From PBB1 sp031380885 (GTDB lineage: Bacteria; Pseudomonadota; Gammaproteobacteria; Burkholderiales; Burkholderiaceae_C), in NCBI GenBank assembly GCA_031380885.1, contig JANMXL010000220.1, forward strand, positions 1-36,150: 36,150 nt of DNA, in the 5' to 3' direction. The notes under the pieces are model-generated. The model worked only from the letters and a program-made list of their open reading frames with translations. It searched no databases and had not been told where the DNA came from. Positions within the stretch are counted from its first letter, which is position 1. Every line of letters starts with the position of its first letter. Made by a program: the position numbers and the translations under genes. Positions 1-8,038 of the stretch are shown here, one piece after another.

Positions 1-70
1 GTCGCCTGGCGGTTCGGTCAAGGTCAAGGAAGGGATGGTGTTCTTTGTTAAAGACACTGGCGAGTCGTAA
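1..70 (+). CDS. C-terminal end of a probable multi-ubiquitin-like protein (partial)
   Basis: Only the last 22 codons are visible, in frame 2 and ending at TAA 68-70. The tail reads PGGSVKVKEGMVFFV followed by KDTGES. This style of ending (a short beta strand, then a polar tail) resembles the last repeat of Multi_ubiq proteins, which are the usual upstream partners of DUF6791-ThiF genes. The next gene starts at TTG 45 inside this one, a 26-nt overlap that implies coupled translation. Identity is inferred mostly from context, since the fragment is too short to prove the fold. No diglycine is present at the very end. Confidence 0.5.
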   Translation, partial: SPGGSVKVKEGMVFFVKDTGES

Positions 71-1247
71 TCCGGACCTTCAGCGGTGTCTGGACAAGGG
101 CTATGCCCTGGCCCTCGATAGCGGGCACCTGGTCATTCGAGACATCCCCTATCTCGACGCCCAAGGTGCCCTGCAGTGGGGGGCCTTCGTCGGCCAGCTG
201 ACCTTTGAAGATCAGACGTTGGTCCGCCCACTTAATCATCAGTTCTACTTCTCCGGGCCGCGGCCATATGGACTCGACGGTCAACCCGTTCGTGGGCTAG
301 GAGGCGGCGAGGCAAAGCTTGCTTTGAGCGAGAAATGCAGCGACTTTGTCGTTCAGCAACTCTTCTCGCACAAGCTGAAGAAAGATGGTCAAGCTCGTGA
401 CTACGCCGATCACTTCGAAAAGCTTGAGAGCCATGTGACCATGGTGAGTGGGCCGGCAATGGAAAAGTTCGGCGTCAGTCCGTACACGTTCCGCGAGTGC
501 GAAGAGGAGCCCGAGAACTCGGTCTTCAGAGTACGAGACACGCTGACCAGCCGCGCCGCGATCACGGACCTGTCCAAGCTCTTCGAGAGCGACGTCATCG
601 CGATCATCGGCCTGGGCGGAAGCGGATGCTATGTGCTCGACTTCATGGTCAAGACCCCGGTCCAGGAAATTCGCGGATTCGATTCAGACGACTTCTACGT
701 GCACAACGCCTTTCGCTCCCCAGGGTACTTGAACGTTGAAGAGGGAACTGAGCTACGCCGACCCAAGGCTGAGGTCTACCAAAAGCGCTATGAGAACTTC
801 CGCCACGGCCTTACGATCAAGTCGCAGTTCATCGATGAGACTTCTGGCCCGGATCTTGAAGGGGTCACGTTTGCATTCGTGGCAGTCGACAGGGGAAGTG
901 CCCGCAAGGTCATTCTCGACCTGCTGATAGCGATGAAAATTCCGTTCGTCGACGTGGGTATGGGACTGAAGAGGTCCCATGACAGGATCAGCGGGACGGT
1001 GCGCACGACCTACTTCCCGGCCGAAAGTGGGCAGGCCGTCCGGGACCGCGGCTATGTGCCTGAGACCGACCCGCCGCCGGATGTCTACAAGAGCAACATC
1101 CAGATCGCCGAGCTGAACGCCCTGAATGCATCACTTGCCGTGCTGCGCTTCAAGCAACTTCGCGCGTTCTATCCGGGGCCTGCCGGGAAGGAAAACTTGC
1201 TCTTTACCTTGGACAACCTGTCCCTGGACTCTCCCGATGAAGATTAA
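45..1247 (+). CDS. E1-like ThiF family adenylyltransferase with N-terminal DUF6791 region
   Basis: This 400-aa protein probably adenylates the C-terminus of a ubiquitin-like partner. Residues 1-175 match my memory of the DUF6791 region (the NPDL...GYAL opening, then NHQFYF at 64-69, then DYADHFEKL). Residues 183-375 form the ThiF Rossmann domain. Its ATP loop is GLGGSG (189-194), followed by FDSDDFYVHNAFR with Asp213, Asn221 and Arg224, then Lys241, and an AVDRGSARK motif near 280-288, so the adenylation core looks intact. Cysteines occur only at 15, 98, 152 and 195. None lies in the later part where classical E1 enzymes carry their thioester cysteine. The start is TTG 45: no ATG or GTG lies upstream in frame, a purine-rich GGAAGGG precedes it, and the resulting N-terminus fits the family. 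It is coupled at both ends to its neighbours. Confidence 0.82.
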   Translation: MLKTLASRNPDLQRCLDKGYALALDSGHLVIRDIPYLDAQGALQWGAFVGQLTFEDQTLVRPLNHQFYFSGPRPYGLDGQPVRGLGGGEAKLALSEKCSDFVVQQLFSHKLKKDGQARDYADHFEKLESHVTMVSGPAMEKFGVSPYTFRECEEEPENSVFRVRDTLTSRAAITDLSKLFESDVIAIIGLGGSGCYVLDFMVKTPVQEIRGFDSDDFYVHNAFRSPGYLNVEEGTELRRPKAEVYQKRYENFRHGLTIKSQFIDETSGPDLEGVTFAFVAVDRGSARKVILDLLIAMKIPFVDVGMGLKRSHDRISGTVRTTYFPAESGQAVRDRGYVPETDPPPDVYKSNIQIAELNALNASLAVLRFKQLRAFYPGPAGKENLLFTLDNLSLDSPDED

Positions 1248-1632
1248 CTCCATGCGCCTGGAGCTCGTTGAGCTGATGCCTCCAAAGCTTGAGTTTGGCG
1301 TGCTCTACGTCTCGCAGAAGTACCGGACCGCAGCACACCTTTGCGCTTGCGGTTGCGGCGAAAAGATCCGCACGCAACTTGGTCCGCTGGGGTGGAGCTT
1401 CACCGACCAGCGCGCGGGACCAAGCCTGTCGCCTTCAATAGGCAACTGGCAAAAGCCTTGCCGATCGCACTACTTCATCAGGGCCGGACGAATCGTCTGG
1501 GCGGCACCGATGTCGGAGGCTGCAGTCCTGTATGGACGCGAACAGGAGATTCGGCGTCGAGATGCCTTCATGCGCGACACAAGTCGTGGCTGGTGGGGCC
1601 GGGTTAAGGATTGGTTCGGCCGTAAGTCTTAG
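1237..1632 (+). CDS. DUF6527 family protein, putative metal-binding partner of the E1-like gene
   Basis: A 131-aa protein in which Cys36, Cys38 and Cys40 (CACGCG), followed by Cys75 and His78 (PCRSHY), form a likely zinc site. The spacing and the PSIGNW...CRSHYFI block match the DUF6527 family, which is found beside ThiF/DUF6791 and multi-ubiquitin genes. The biochemical role is unknown; a treble-clef or RING-like adaptor is conceivable but not shown. The C-terminal tail (about 105-131) is basic and aromatic (RGWWGRVKDWF). ATG 1237 overlaps the E1 stop by 11 nt; ATG 1252 is the alternative start, and neither has a strong ribosome site. The gene is the last of the cassette and converges on the integrase. 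Confidence 0.75.
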   Translation: MKINSMRLELVELMPPKLEFGVLYVSQKYRTAAHLCACGCGEKIRTQLGPLGWSFTDQRAGPSLSPSIGNWQKPCRSHYFIRAGRIVWAAPMSEAAVLYGREQEIRRRDAFMRDTSRGWWGRVKDWFGRKS

Positions 1633-1754
1633 CCGCCCGCACCTGGACTGCGGATTGGCAGTCGGCTCAAACTGAATTGCCCCGGACTCCTTAGGCCCCT
1701 TCAATTCGTCGGCGGACTGCCGCTGGTCGGAAGTAGGCCCCTGGTTCGCCTCAA

Positions 1755-1778
1755 AGCGGTCACCGCCAGCTGACCGCT
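1755..1778. terminator. Possible bidirectional terminator hairpin between DUF6527 and the integrase
   Basis: Perfect 8-bp inverted repeat AGCGGTCA / TGACCGCT (1755-1762 and 1771-1778) with an 8-nt loop, lying in the 182-bp gap between two convergent genes. No T-tract follows on either strand, so this is a weak terminator call. Nothing else is evident in 1633-1814. Confidence 0.35.
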
Positions 1779-1814
1779 ACCAGTCTGAAGTGTCAGTCCG
1801 TGCTTCGACTTTGC

Positions 1815-3221
1815 CTACAGACTCATGCCTTCCGTGTCATGCGCAGCTTCGTCGATCCTCATCTTGCCCAGGACAATTGCTTCTCGGGCCGTTTCGCCGC
1901 GCATCCAATAGTCGAGCATGTCTGCCCAAGCTTGCATGAGAGCCCGCCTCGGCCCCGACAGCAGCGCATGGTTGTAGGCAGCGGCAACCTGGTCCTTCTT
2001 CTGGTGGGCCAGGCACGCTTCGACCAAGGCCTCCGGAAAAAGCGCGTCGTTGAGCCGTGACGAGAACGTTCGGCGCAGGTCGTGAACCGAAACAGGCAGA
2101 AACGGCTCCTGTTCTGGCTTTCGATCCGCGTTGATTCGGTCTACCGCCGCGGCGATCGTCCGATTCAGCGTGGCCGGGCTTATAGGCTCGGCGGAGTCGT
2201 AGCGGCTCGGGTGAACATACTTGCTCGACGGAAAGCAGGTTCGGAGCGTTGTCAGGATGTCCAGGGCCTGCTCGGCCAGGTAGACCGTGTGCTGTTTGCC
2301 CGCCTTCATTCGATCGGCAGGGATCAGCCACTGTGCCCGTTCCCAGTCCACTTCCGCCCAGTTGGCACCGATGAACTCGCCCTTGCGAACACCCGTCAGC
2401 AGCAAGAACCTGACAGCCAGGCGCAGTGTCGGGGCGGTGCCAGTCTTCTCAAGTCCATCGAGCAACGTCTTGATTTCATGGCGGCTCAGGTTGCGCTCAC
2501 GGGGAACAAACGTCGCGTAGGCCTTCCGCGCAAGCGCTTCGGCCGGATTGGCGATGTCGACGCCCTTGCCATTGGCGAACCGGTAGACCTGCAACACCAG
2601 TTCCCTGGCGTGCACGGCCGCACCTGGCCCTCGTTCAGTCTTGACGCGGTCGAGCAACGCGCCCAGCGCGACCGGCTTGATTTCATCGAGGTTCAGCTTG
2701 CCGAATTGGAGGGCCAGGATGCGGTTGTAGATCGAACGCCGCAAACACAGCGTACTGTCGGCCAGCCGCTCGGCGCCGCTCTTGGCGTCTGACTTGAACT
2801 CGAAGTAGCGCGTGGCCCACCGCCCGAAGCTCATGGCGTCGGCGACCTCGCTGCGCTGCTCGACCTTGGCCCGTGCCGGCGAACGCCCTGAACTGACATC
2901 GACACGCGCCCGGGCCAGCAGCAGCCGTGCCTCCTCCAGAGTCACATCCATGCCGTAGGCCAGGTGAGATCGCTGGGCATGGCGTGCAACCGGCTCGTGG
3001 CGTCCGATGGTCAGCGTCTCACGTCGGCCGCTCAGCCGGTAGTCGTAGCGGAACGACCTGCTGCCGCTGGGCGAGACGACGATGTACAGGCCATTGCCGC
3101 CGTCGCTGACCTTGTAAGTCCGCTCGCCGGGCACCAATTCACGCAGCTTGGCTTCCGTCAATCCGCGACGCGTCTTTGCGCTAGCCAGCCCAATGCGAGC
3201 CCGATCCACCGATGTGTCCAT
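1815..3221 (-). CDS. P4-type tyrosine recombinase (site-specific integrase)
   Basis: A 468-aa integrase that would insert and excise the element to its left at the 3' end of guaA. The N-terminal arm-binding (DUF4102-like) region covers about residues 18-115, with LTEAKLREL and the GNGLYIVVSPSGSRSF block. A core-binding helical region follows (130-240), then the catalytic domain (245-420). The catalytic residues are visible: Arg279 (TGVRKGEF), Lys306/309 (MKAGKQH), His380 and Arg383 (HDLRRTF), His406 and the nucleophile Tyr416 (AAYNHA). It is therefore probably active. The start ATG 3221 has GGAG about 6 nt upstream. It lies 225 bp from the guaA stop in the same orientation, which is the usual arrangement for guaA-inserted islands. 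Confidence 0.92.
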   Translation of the reverse strand: MDTSVDRARIGLASAKTRRGLTEAKLRELVPGERTYKVSDGGNGLYIVVSPSGSRSFRYDYRLSGRRETLTIGRHEPVARHAQRSHLAYGMDVTLEEARLLLARARVDVSSGRSPARAKVEQRSEVADAMSFGRWATRYFEFKSDAKSGAERLADSTLCLRRSIYNRILALQFGKLNLDEIKPVALGALLDRVKTERGPGAAVHARELVLQVYRFANGKGVDIANPAEALARKAYATFVPRERNLSRHEIKTLLDGLEKTGTAPTLRLAVRFLLLTGVRKGEFIGANWAEVDWERAQWLIPADRMKAGKQHTVYLAEQALDILTTLRTCFPSSKYVHPSRYDSAEPISPATLNRTIAAAVDRINADRKPEQEPFLPVSVHDLRRTFSSRLNDALFPEALVEACLAHQKKDQVAAAYNHALLSGPRRALMQAWADMLDYWMRGETAREAIVLGKMRIDEAAHDTEGMSL

Positions 3222-3254
3222 GAGATCTCCGATCTGTCCGTTGTTGCAGGACCG

Positions 3255-3334
3255 GATACCGTCATGTGGTCTGACGGTATCGCCAAAGGCCTGCCAGCCT
3301 AGGCGCTCGGATACCGTCAGGTCAACCGTCAGGA
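3255..3334. repeat. Cluster of GATACCGTCA repeats beside the integrase (candidate arm sites or operator)
   Basis: GATACCGTCA occurs at 3255-3264, as its exact inverse TGACGGTATC at 3272-3281 (7-nt spacer), again direct at 3310-3319, and in shortened form (ACCGTCAGGA) at 3325-3334. The cluster lies just upstream of the integrase start, between it and the guaA end. Such repeats usually bind the integrase arm domain, an excisionase or a repressor of the integrase gene. Assignment is inferred from position. Confidence 0.6.
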
Positions 3335-3357
3335 CGCCTGGGGCGTCTGTGGACTCT

Positions 3358-3438
3358 GTGGGACGTCGTGGGAAGCTAAGTCCTTGTCCCTACAGAGAAA
3401 TCGGGTTGTCTTGGGATGCTCGGAAACACCGTGGGACG
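3358..3438 (+). repeat. GTGGGACG direct repeats near the guaA junction
   Basis: GTGGGACG is present at 3358-3365 and 3431-3438, with a related GTGGGAAG at 3368-3375. The copies lie within 90 bp of the guaA stop codon and may be further recombinase-binding sites. They are short, so chance occurrence is not excluded. Confidence 0.35.
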
Positions 3439-3446
3439 ATCTTGAC

Positions 3447-3470
3447 TCATTCCCACTCGATCGTGGCCGG
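3447..3470. other. Probable attachment site (att) at the guaA 3' end
   Basis: The last codons of guaA (ATCGAGTGGGAATGA on the minus strand) lie next to the integrase-proximal repeats. Islands inserted at guaA typically recombine within these terminal codons and restore an intact gene, and here guaA is complete (ends IEWE). The second att copy would be at the far end of the island, left of the window. I found no second copy of TCATTCCCACTC in 1-3446, so the exact core cannot be set. Confidence 0.5.
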
Positions 3471-5072
3471 CGGCTTGCTGCTGACGTCGTATGTCACGCG
3501 GTTGATTCCACGCACCTCGTTGATGATGCGGCTGCTCACGCGCTTGAGCAATGAATACGGAAGCTCCGCCCAGTCGGCGGTCATGAAGTCGCTGGTCTGC
3601 ACCGCTCGCAGCGCCACGACCCATTCGTAGGTGCGGCCGTCGCCCATCACGCCCACGCTCTTGACCGGCAGGAAGACGGCGAAAGCCTGGCTGGTCAGGT
3701 CGTACCAGCTCTTGCCGGTGGCCGGGTCGATGGCCGCGCGCAATTCGTCGATGAAGATCGCGTCGGCACGTTGCAGCAGCGCCGCAAACTCTGGCTTCAC
3801 CTCGCCCAGGATGCGCACGCCCAGGCCGGGGCCGGGGAACGGGTGGCGGTAGACCATGTCGTGCGGCAGACCCAGCGCCACACCGAGCGCGCGCACTTCG
3901 TCCTTGAACAGCTCGCGCAGGGGCTCCAGCAGCTTCAGGCCCAGCGTGGCGGGCAGGCCGCCAACGTTGTGGTGGCTCTTGATCGTGGCCTTCTTGGTGG
4001 CGGTGCCGCCGCTCTCGACCACGTCGGGGTAGATCGTGCCTTGGGCCAGCCACGTCGCGCCTTTGACGGCGCGACTCAGGTTCTCGCCTTTGGCTCCCTG
4101 CCCTGCTTTCAACTTCGCCGCCTCGGCCTGAAACACCTCGACGAACTCGCGGCCGATGATCTTGCGCTTGGCCTCGGGGTCGGTGACGCCCTTCAGGTGG
4201 CCGAGGAACTGTGCCTGCGCCTGCACATGGATCACCTTGGCGTGCAGCCGGCCGGCGAACATGTCCATCACCATGGCGCCTTCGTTCAATCGCAGCAAGC
4301 CGTGGTCGACGAACACGCAGGTGAGTTGGTCGCCGATGGCGCGGTGGATCAGCGCCGCGGCCACGCTGCTGTCGACGCCGCCCGACAGGCCGAGGATCAC
4401 CTCCTCGTCGCCGACCTGCTCGCGGATGCGGGCAACCGCCTCGTCGACGTAATTGCCGATGACCCAGTCGCCTGCGCAGCCGGCGATGTCGCGCACGAAG
4501 CGCGTCAGCATCGCTGCGCCCTGCACCGTGTGCGTCACCTCGGGGTGGAACTGCAGCGCGTAGTAGCCGCGCGCCTCGTCGGCCATGCCGGCGATCGGGC
4601 AGCTCGGTGTGCTGGCCATCAGCTTGAAGCCCGGCGGCAGCGCGGTGACCTTGTCGCCGTGGCTCATCCACACCTTGAGCATGCCGTGACCTTCGGCGGT
4701 GGTGAAGTCAGCGACCTCGTTCAGCAGCCGGGTGTGGCCGTGGGCGCGCACCTCGGCATAGCCGAACTCGCGGTGGTCGCTCCAACTCACCGTGCCGCCC
4801 AGCTGCACCGCCATCGTCTGCATGCCGTAGCAGATGCCCAGCACCGGCACGCCGCAATCCCACACGGCGGCCGGGGCGCGCAGCTGGTGGTCTTCATAGG
4901 TGCTGGCGTGGCTGCCCGACAGGATGATGCCCTTGGCCCCGAAGCCGCGGATGAAGTCGTCGGACACATCGTTGGGGTGGATCTCGCAGTACACCTGCGC
5001 CTCGCGCACGCGGCGGGCAATCAGCTGCGTGACCTGCGAGCCGAAATCGAGGATGAGGATCTTGTCGTGCAT
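3447..5072 (-). CDS. guaA: GMP synthase (glutamine-hydrolysing)
   Basis: Converts XMP to GMP using ATP and glutamine-derived ammonia, the last step of guanylate synthesis. The 541-aa protein has an N-terminal class I amidotransferase (nucleophile Cys81 in GICYGMQ; His176 and Glu178 in FHPEV), then an ATP-pyrophosphatase domain with the PP-loop SGGVDSS (230-236), then the C-terminal dimerisation domain ending IEWE. The start ATG 5072 gives the family N-terminus MHDKILILDFGSQ; a start at 5099 would add nine unconserved residues. It is the third gene of guaB-MFS-guaA, 40 nt after the transporter. The 3' end appears to be the insertion site of the neighbouring island. Confidence 0.97.
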   Translation of the reverse strand: MHDKILILDFGSQVTQLIARRVREAQVYCEIHPNDVSDDFIRGFGAKGIILSGSHASTYEDHQLRAPAAVWDCGVPVLGICYGMQTMAVQLGGTVSWSDHREFGYAEVRAHGHTRLLNEVADFTTAEGHGMLKVWMSHGDKVTALPPGFKLMASTPSCPIAGMADEARGYYALQFHPEVTHTVQGAAMLTRFVRDIAGCAGDWVIGNYVDEAVARIREQVGDEEVILGLSGGVDSSVAAALIHRAIGDQLTCVFVDHGLLRLNEGAMVMDMFAGRLHAKVIHVQAQAQFLGHLKGVTDPEAKRKIIGREFVEVFQAEAAKLKAGQGAKGENLSRAVKGATWLAQGTIYPDVVESGGTATKKATIKSHHNVGGLPATLGLKLLEPLRELFKDEVRALGVALGLPHDMVYRHPFPGPGLGVRILGEVKPEFAALLQRADAIFIDELRAAIDPATGKSWYDLTSQAFAVFLPVKSVGVMGDGRTYEWVVALRAVQTSDFMTADWAELPYSLLKRVSSRIINEVRGINRVTYDVSSKPPATIEWE

Positions 5073-5112
5073 GGCGGTCAGGTAAGAGGAAATAAGCAAC
5101 CCGGATGCGTCG

Positions 5113-6438
5113 TCACGGGGTGCCGGGCCTTGCCATCGCGGCGCGCGGTGGCTGAGTGTCCATGCGGCGGAAATGCGTCCACGCCAAAAACAGCGCCATG
5201 GCCTGCAACAGCGCGCCGCAGTACAGCGGCGCGCCGATCGCCCAGTGCCCTTGGGGCAGGTGCGACACCATCATCAGCAACGGCGTGGTGATCAGCGGCC
5301 CCAGCACGGCAGTCAGGCTGTTGAGTGCGCTCACCGCCCCCATCGTCTGGCCCTGGCTGCGGTCGTCGGCGGCGCTGGAGACAATGCTCTGGATCGACGA
5401 GCTGACGGTGAAGCCGAGCACGTTGGCGAAGATCACCGCGTACATCATCCAGCCGGCGACCGCGGCGCCCCACAGCGCATACGCCAGCATCGACGAGATG
5501 AGGCCGAAAACTGCCAGCCGGTGTGGCGGAAATTTCTTCAGCAGCTTGCCGAGCAGGTAGCCCTGCACAAATACCGAGACCACGCCGATCGCGGCCAGCG
5601 ACCAGCCGTTGGCACTCGAATCCCAGCCGAATTTGAAGGTGGCGTAGAGCACCCAGCTGTTGTAAAGCACGCCCTGAGCCAGCCCGGTACAGGCGATCAC
5701 GCCCACCAGTCGGCCCACCCCCTTCAGGTTCGCAAGCGCCTTCAGCGAGGTGATCGGGTTGGCAGAGCGCCATGAAAAGGCGCGTCGCCGATCCAGCGGC
5801 AGCGACTCGGGCAACACGAAACAGCCATAGGCCAGGTTGACCAGGGCGAACCCACCGGCGACAAAAAACGGCAGGTGCAAATCGATGGCCCCGAGCACCC
5901 CGCCCATGGCCGGGCCGAGGATGAAACCGATGCCGAACATCGCACCGAGCATGCCGAAGCGCTTGGCGCGTTCTTCCGGCGCCGAAATGTCGGCCACGTA
6001 TGCGTTCGCGACCGCGGCATTGGCCTGCAAGCCGCCACCCAACAAGCGCACCACGATCAGCATCCACAGCGTGGACGACAACGCCGTGGCAAAGAAGGTG
6101 AACGCCAGGCCGCAGAAGCCGAGCAATAGCACCGGGCGCCGGCCATAGCGGTCGGACAGCCCGCCCAGGATCGGCGCCCCGAAGAAGTTGGCGATACCGA
6201 AAGCGAAGCTGACCACGCCGAGCCAGAAAGCGTGATCGGTCTGCGAGCCGGTGAGGCTGCCGACCAGCGCCGGAATCACCGGGACGATGATGCCGATCGA
6301 CACCATGTCGATCAGCACGGCGATCAGGATGAAGGGCATGGCCGCCTGGCGTTTGTCGCGCGGCACCTTGGGCACGGGCAGGTTCAACGCATCGGCAGGT
6401 GCCGCCGCGCCAGCGTTGTCGATCACGGGCGTCGTCAT
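5113..6438 (-). CDS. MFS transporter, TCR/Tet-like drug exporter family
   Basis: A 441-aa inner-membrane proton-coupled carrier with 12 predicted hydrophobic segments, starting after a 33-residue cytoplasmic leader (AAMPFILIAVLIDMVSIGII is the first). The loop 2-3 signature GGLSDRYGRRP (92-102) and the overall spacing fit the TetA-like branch. The substrate cannot be read from sequence. ATG 6438 overlaps the guaB stop as ATGA, so the two are translationally coupled, and guaA follows after 40 nt. Its place between the two guanylate genes hints at a role in purine or purine-analogue export, but that is speculation. An upstream in-frame extension to 6999 is only the antisense-free shadow of guaB and is rejected. 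Confidence 0.9.
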   Translation of the reverse strand: MTTPVIDNAGAAAPADALNLPVPKVPRDKRQAAMPFILIAVLIDMVSIGIIVPVIPALVGSLTGSQTDHAFWLGVVSFAFGIANFFGAPILGGLSDRYGRRPVLLLGFCGLAFTFFATALSSTLWMLIVVRLLGGGLQANAAVANAYVADISAPEERAKRFGMLGAMFGIGFILGPAMGGVLGAIDLHLPFFVAGGFALVNLAYGCFVLPESLPLDRRRAFSWRSANPITSLKALANLKGVGRLVGVIACTGLAQGVLYNSWVLYATFKFGWDSSANGWSLAAIGVVSVFVQGYLLGKLLKKFPPHRLAVFGLISSMLAYALWGAAVAGWMMYAVIFANVLGFTVSSSIQSIVSSAADDRSQGQTMGAVSALNSLTAVLGPLITTPLLMMVSHLPQGHWAIGAPLYCGALLQAMALFLAWTHFRRMDTQPPRAAMARPGTP

Positions 6439-7904
6439 TCCATGCGGTAGTTCGGCGCTTCCTTCGTGATCTGCACGTCGTGGACGTGGCTCTCGCGGAT
6501 GCCAGCACTGGTGATCTCGACGAACTCGGCCTTGCTGCGCATCGCCTCGATGCTGGCGCAGCCGCAGTAGCCCATCGCCGCGCGGATGCCGCCGGCCATC
6601 TGGAACACGATGCTGATCATCGAGCCCTTGTACGGCACACGGCCTTCGATGCCTTCGGGCACCAGCTTGTCGGCGTTCGGGTTGGCGCCGGTGTTGTCCT
6701 GGAAGTAGCGGTCGGCGCTGCCCTGCTGCATCGCGCCGATGCTGCCCATGCCTCGGTAGCTCTTGTAGCTGCGGCCTTGGAACAGCACGATCTCGCCCGG
6801 CGCCTCTTCGGTGCCGGCGAACATGCCACCCATCATCACCGTGTGGGCGCCCGCCGCCAGTGCCTTGGCGATGTCGCCCGAGTAGCGAATGCCACCATCG
6901 GCAATCAGCGGCACGCCGCTGCCGGCAAGTGCTTTCGCGACGTTGTCGATCGCGGTGATCTGCGGCACGCCGACGCCGGCGACGATGCGGGTAGTGCAAA
7001 TCGAGCCGGGGCCGATGCCCACTTTCACGCCGTCGGCACCGGCCTCAACCAGTGCCAGCGCCGCCGAGCCGGTGGCGATGTTGCCGCCGATCACATCAAC
7101 GTTCGGGTAATGTTGCTTTACCCAACGGACTCGCTCGATCACGCCCGCGCTGTGGCCGTGCGCGGTGTCGACCACGATGGCATCGACACCGGCGCGCACC
7201 AGCGCCTCGACGCGCTCTTCGGTGCCTTCGCCCACGCCCACCGCCGCACCCACGCGCAGCTTGCCTTGGGCATCGCGCGCGGCGTTCGGGAAACTGGTTT
7301 GCTTGGTGATGTCCTTCACCGTCATCAGGCCGCGCAGTTCACCGGCGCTGTTGAGCACCAGCACGCGTTCGAGCTTGTGCAGGTGCATCAGCGCCTTGCC
7401 GTCTTCGAGAGTGGCGCGTTCATCGACGGTGACGAGGCGTTCGCGCGGCGTCATGATCTCGCGCACCGGTGCATCGAGCCGGGTCTCGAAGCGCAGATCG
7501 CGGTTGGTGACGATGCCCACCACCCGGGCGCCTTCGAGCACTGGGAAGCCCGACACGCCATGTTGGCGCGACAGTTCGACAACGTGGCGCACGGGGGTGT
7601 CCGGGGTGACCGTGATCGGGTCCCGCAAGATGCCGGACTCGTAGCGCTTGACCCGCGCCACCTCGGCCGCCTGCTGCTTCACGCTGAGGTTCTTGTGCAC
7701 GATGCCCATGCCGCCCTCTTGCGCAATGGCAATGGCGAGGCGGGCTTCGGTCACCGTGTCCATCGCGGCGGACACCAGTGGCAAATTCAACTCGATGTTG
7801 CGGGAGAGCCGGGTGGCGAGGTGGGTGTCGCGGGGCAACACCTGGGAGAACGCTGGCACCAACAACACATCGTCGAAGGTGAGCGCTTTACCAAGAAGGC
7901 GCAT
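6435..7904 (-). CDS. guaB: Inosine-5'-monophosphate dehydrogenase
   Basis: Oxidises IMP to XMP with NAD+, the committed step of guanine nucleotide synthesis. The 489-aa protein is a TIM barrel interrupted by two CBS domains (about residues 95-205). The catalytic Cys303 lies in GPGSICTTR, with the flap and the RGMGS phosphate-binding region further on. Length and ending (PNYRME) are normal for the family. The start ATG 7904 is preceded by AGGAG about 8 nt upstream. It heads the guaB-MFS-guaA unit; a TATAAT element lies 27 nt upstream. Confidence 0.98.
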   Translation of the reverse strand: MRLLGKALTFDDVLLVPAFSQVLPRDTHLATRLSRNIELNLPLVSAAMDTVTEARLAIAIAQEGGMGIVHKNLSVKQQAAEVARVKRYESGILRDPITVTPDTPVRHVVELSRQHGVSGFPVLEGARVVGIVTNRDLRFETRLDAPVREIMTPRERLVTVDERATLEDGKALMHLHKLERVLVLNSAGELRGLMTVKDITKQTSFPNAARDAQGKLRVGAAVGVGEGTEERVEALVRAGVDAIVVDTAHGHSAGVIERVRWVKQHYPNVDVIGGNIATGSAALALVEAGADGVKVGIGPGSICTTRIVAGVGVPQITAIDNVAKALAGSGVPLIADGGIRYSGDIAKALAAGAHTVMMGGMFAGTEEAPGEIVLFQGRSYKSYRGMGSIGAMQQGSADRYFQDNTGANPNADKLVPEGIEGRVPYKGSMISIVFQMAGGIRAAMGYCGCASIEAMRSKAEFVEITSAGIRESHVHDVQITKEAPNYRME

Positions 7905-7930
7905 GGAAAGGGCTCCTGACGCAAAACGAA

Positions 7931-7936
7931 ATTATA
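7931..7936 (-). promoter_or_regulatory. Candidate -10 element of the guaB promoter
   Basis: A perfect TATAAT reads on the minus strand here, followed 27 nt later by the guaB start. The hexamer 17 nt upstream (GCGTGC) is a poor -35, so an activator or a weak promoter is implied. The 134-bp gap 7905-8038 also must hold the promoter of the divergent DUF4124 gene, which I could not place. Confidence 0.5.
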
Positions 7937-8038
7937 GGGATGCCGCAACAGACGCACGCTTTTGGCGCGCTTCAGGGGGCGGTACGGCGCGGCACCACGG
8001 GTACACTTTTCTGCAGTCAGGTTTGAAGGGCTTCCACC

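Noticed and set aside
3771..5291. Long open frame (506 codons) antisense to guaA
   Set aside because: His/Ala/Arg-rich shadow typical of high-GC coding DNA; no family resemblance, while guaA on the other strand is certain.
6439..6999. N-terminal extension of the MFS protein to 628 aa
   Set aside because: Lies entirely within guaB in another frame; ATG 6438 gives the normal MFS N-terminus and an ATGA overlap.
6399..7919. Long open frame antisense to guaB
   Set aside because: Low-complexity His/Arg/Ala composition, fully covered by guaB.
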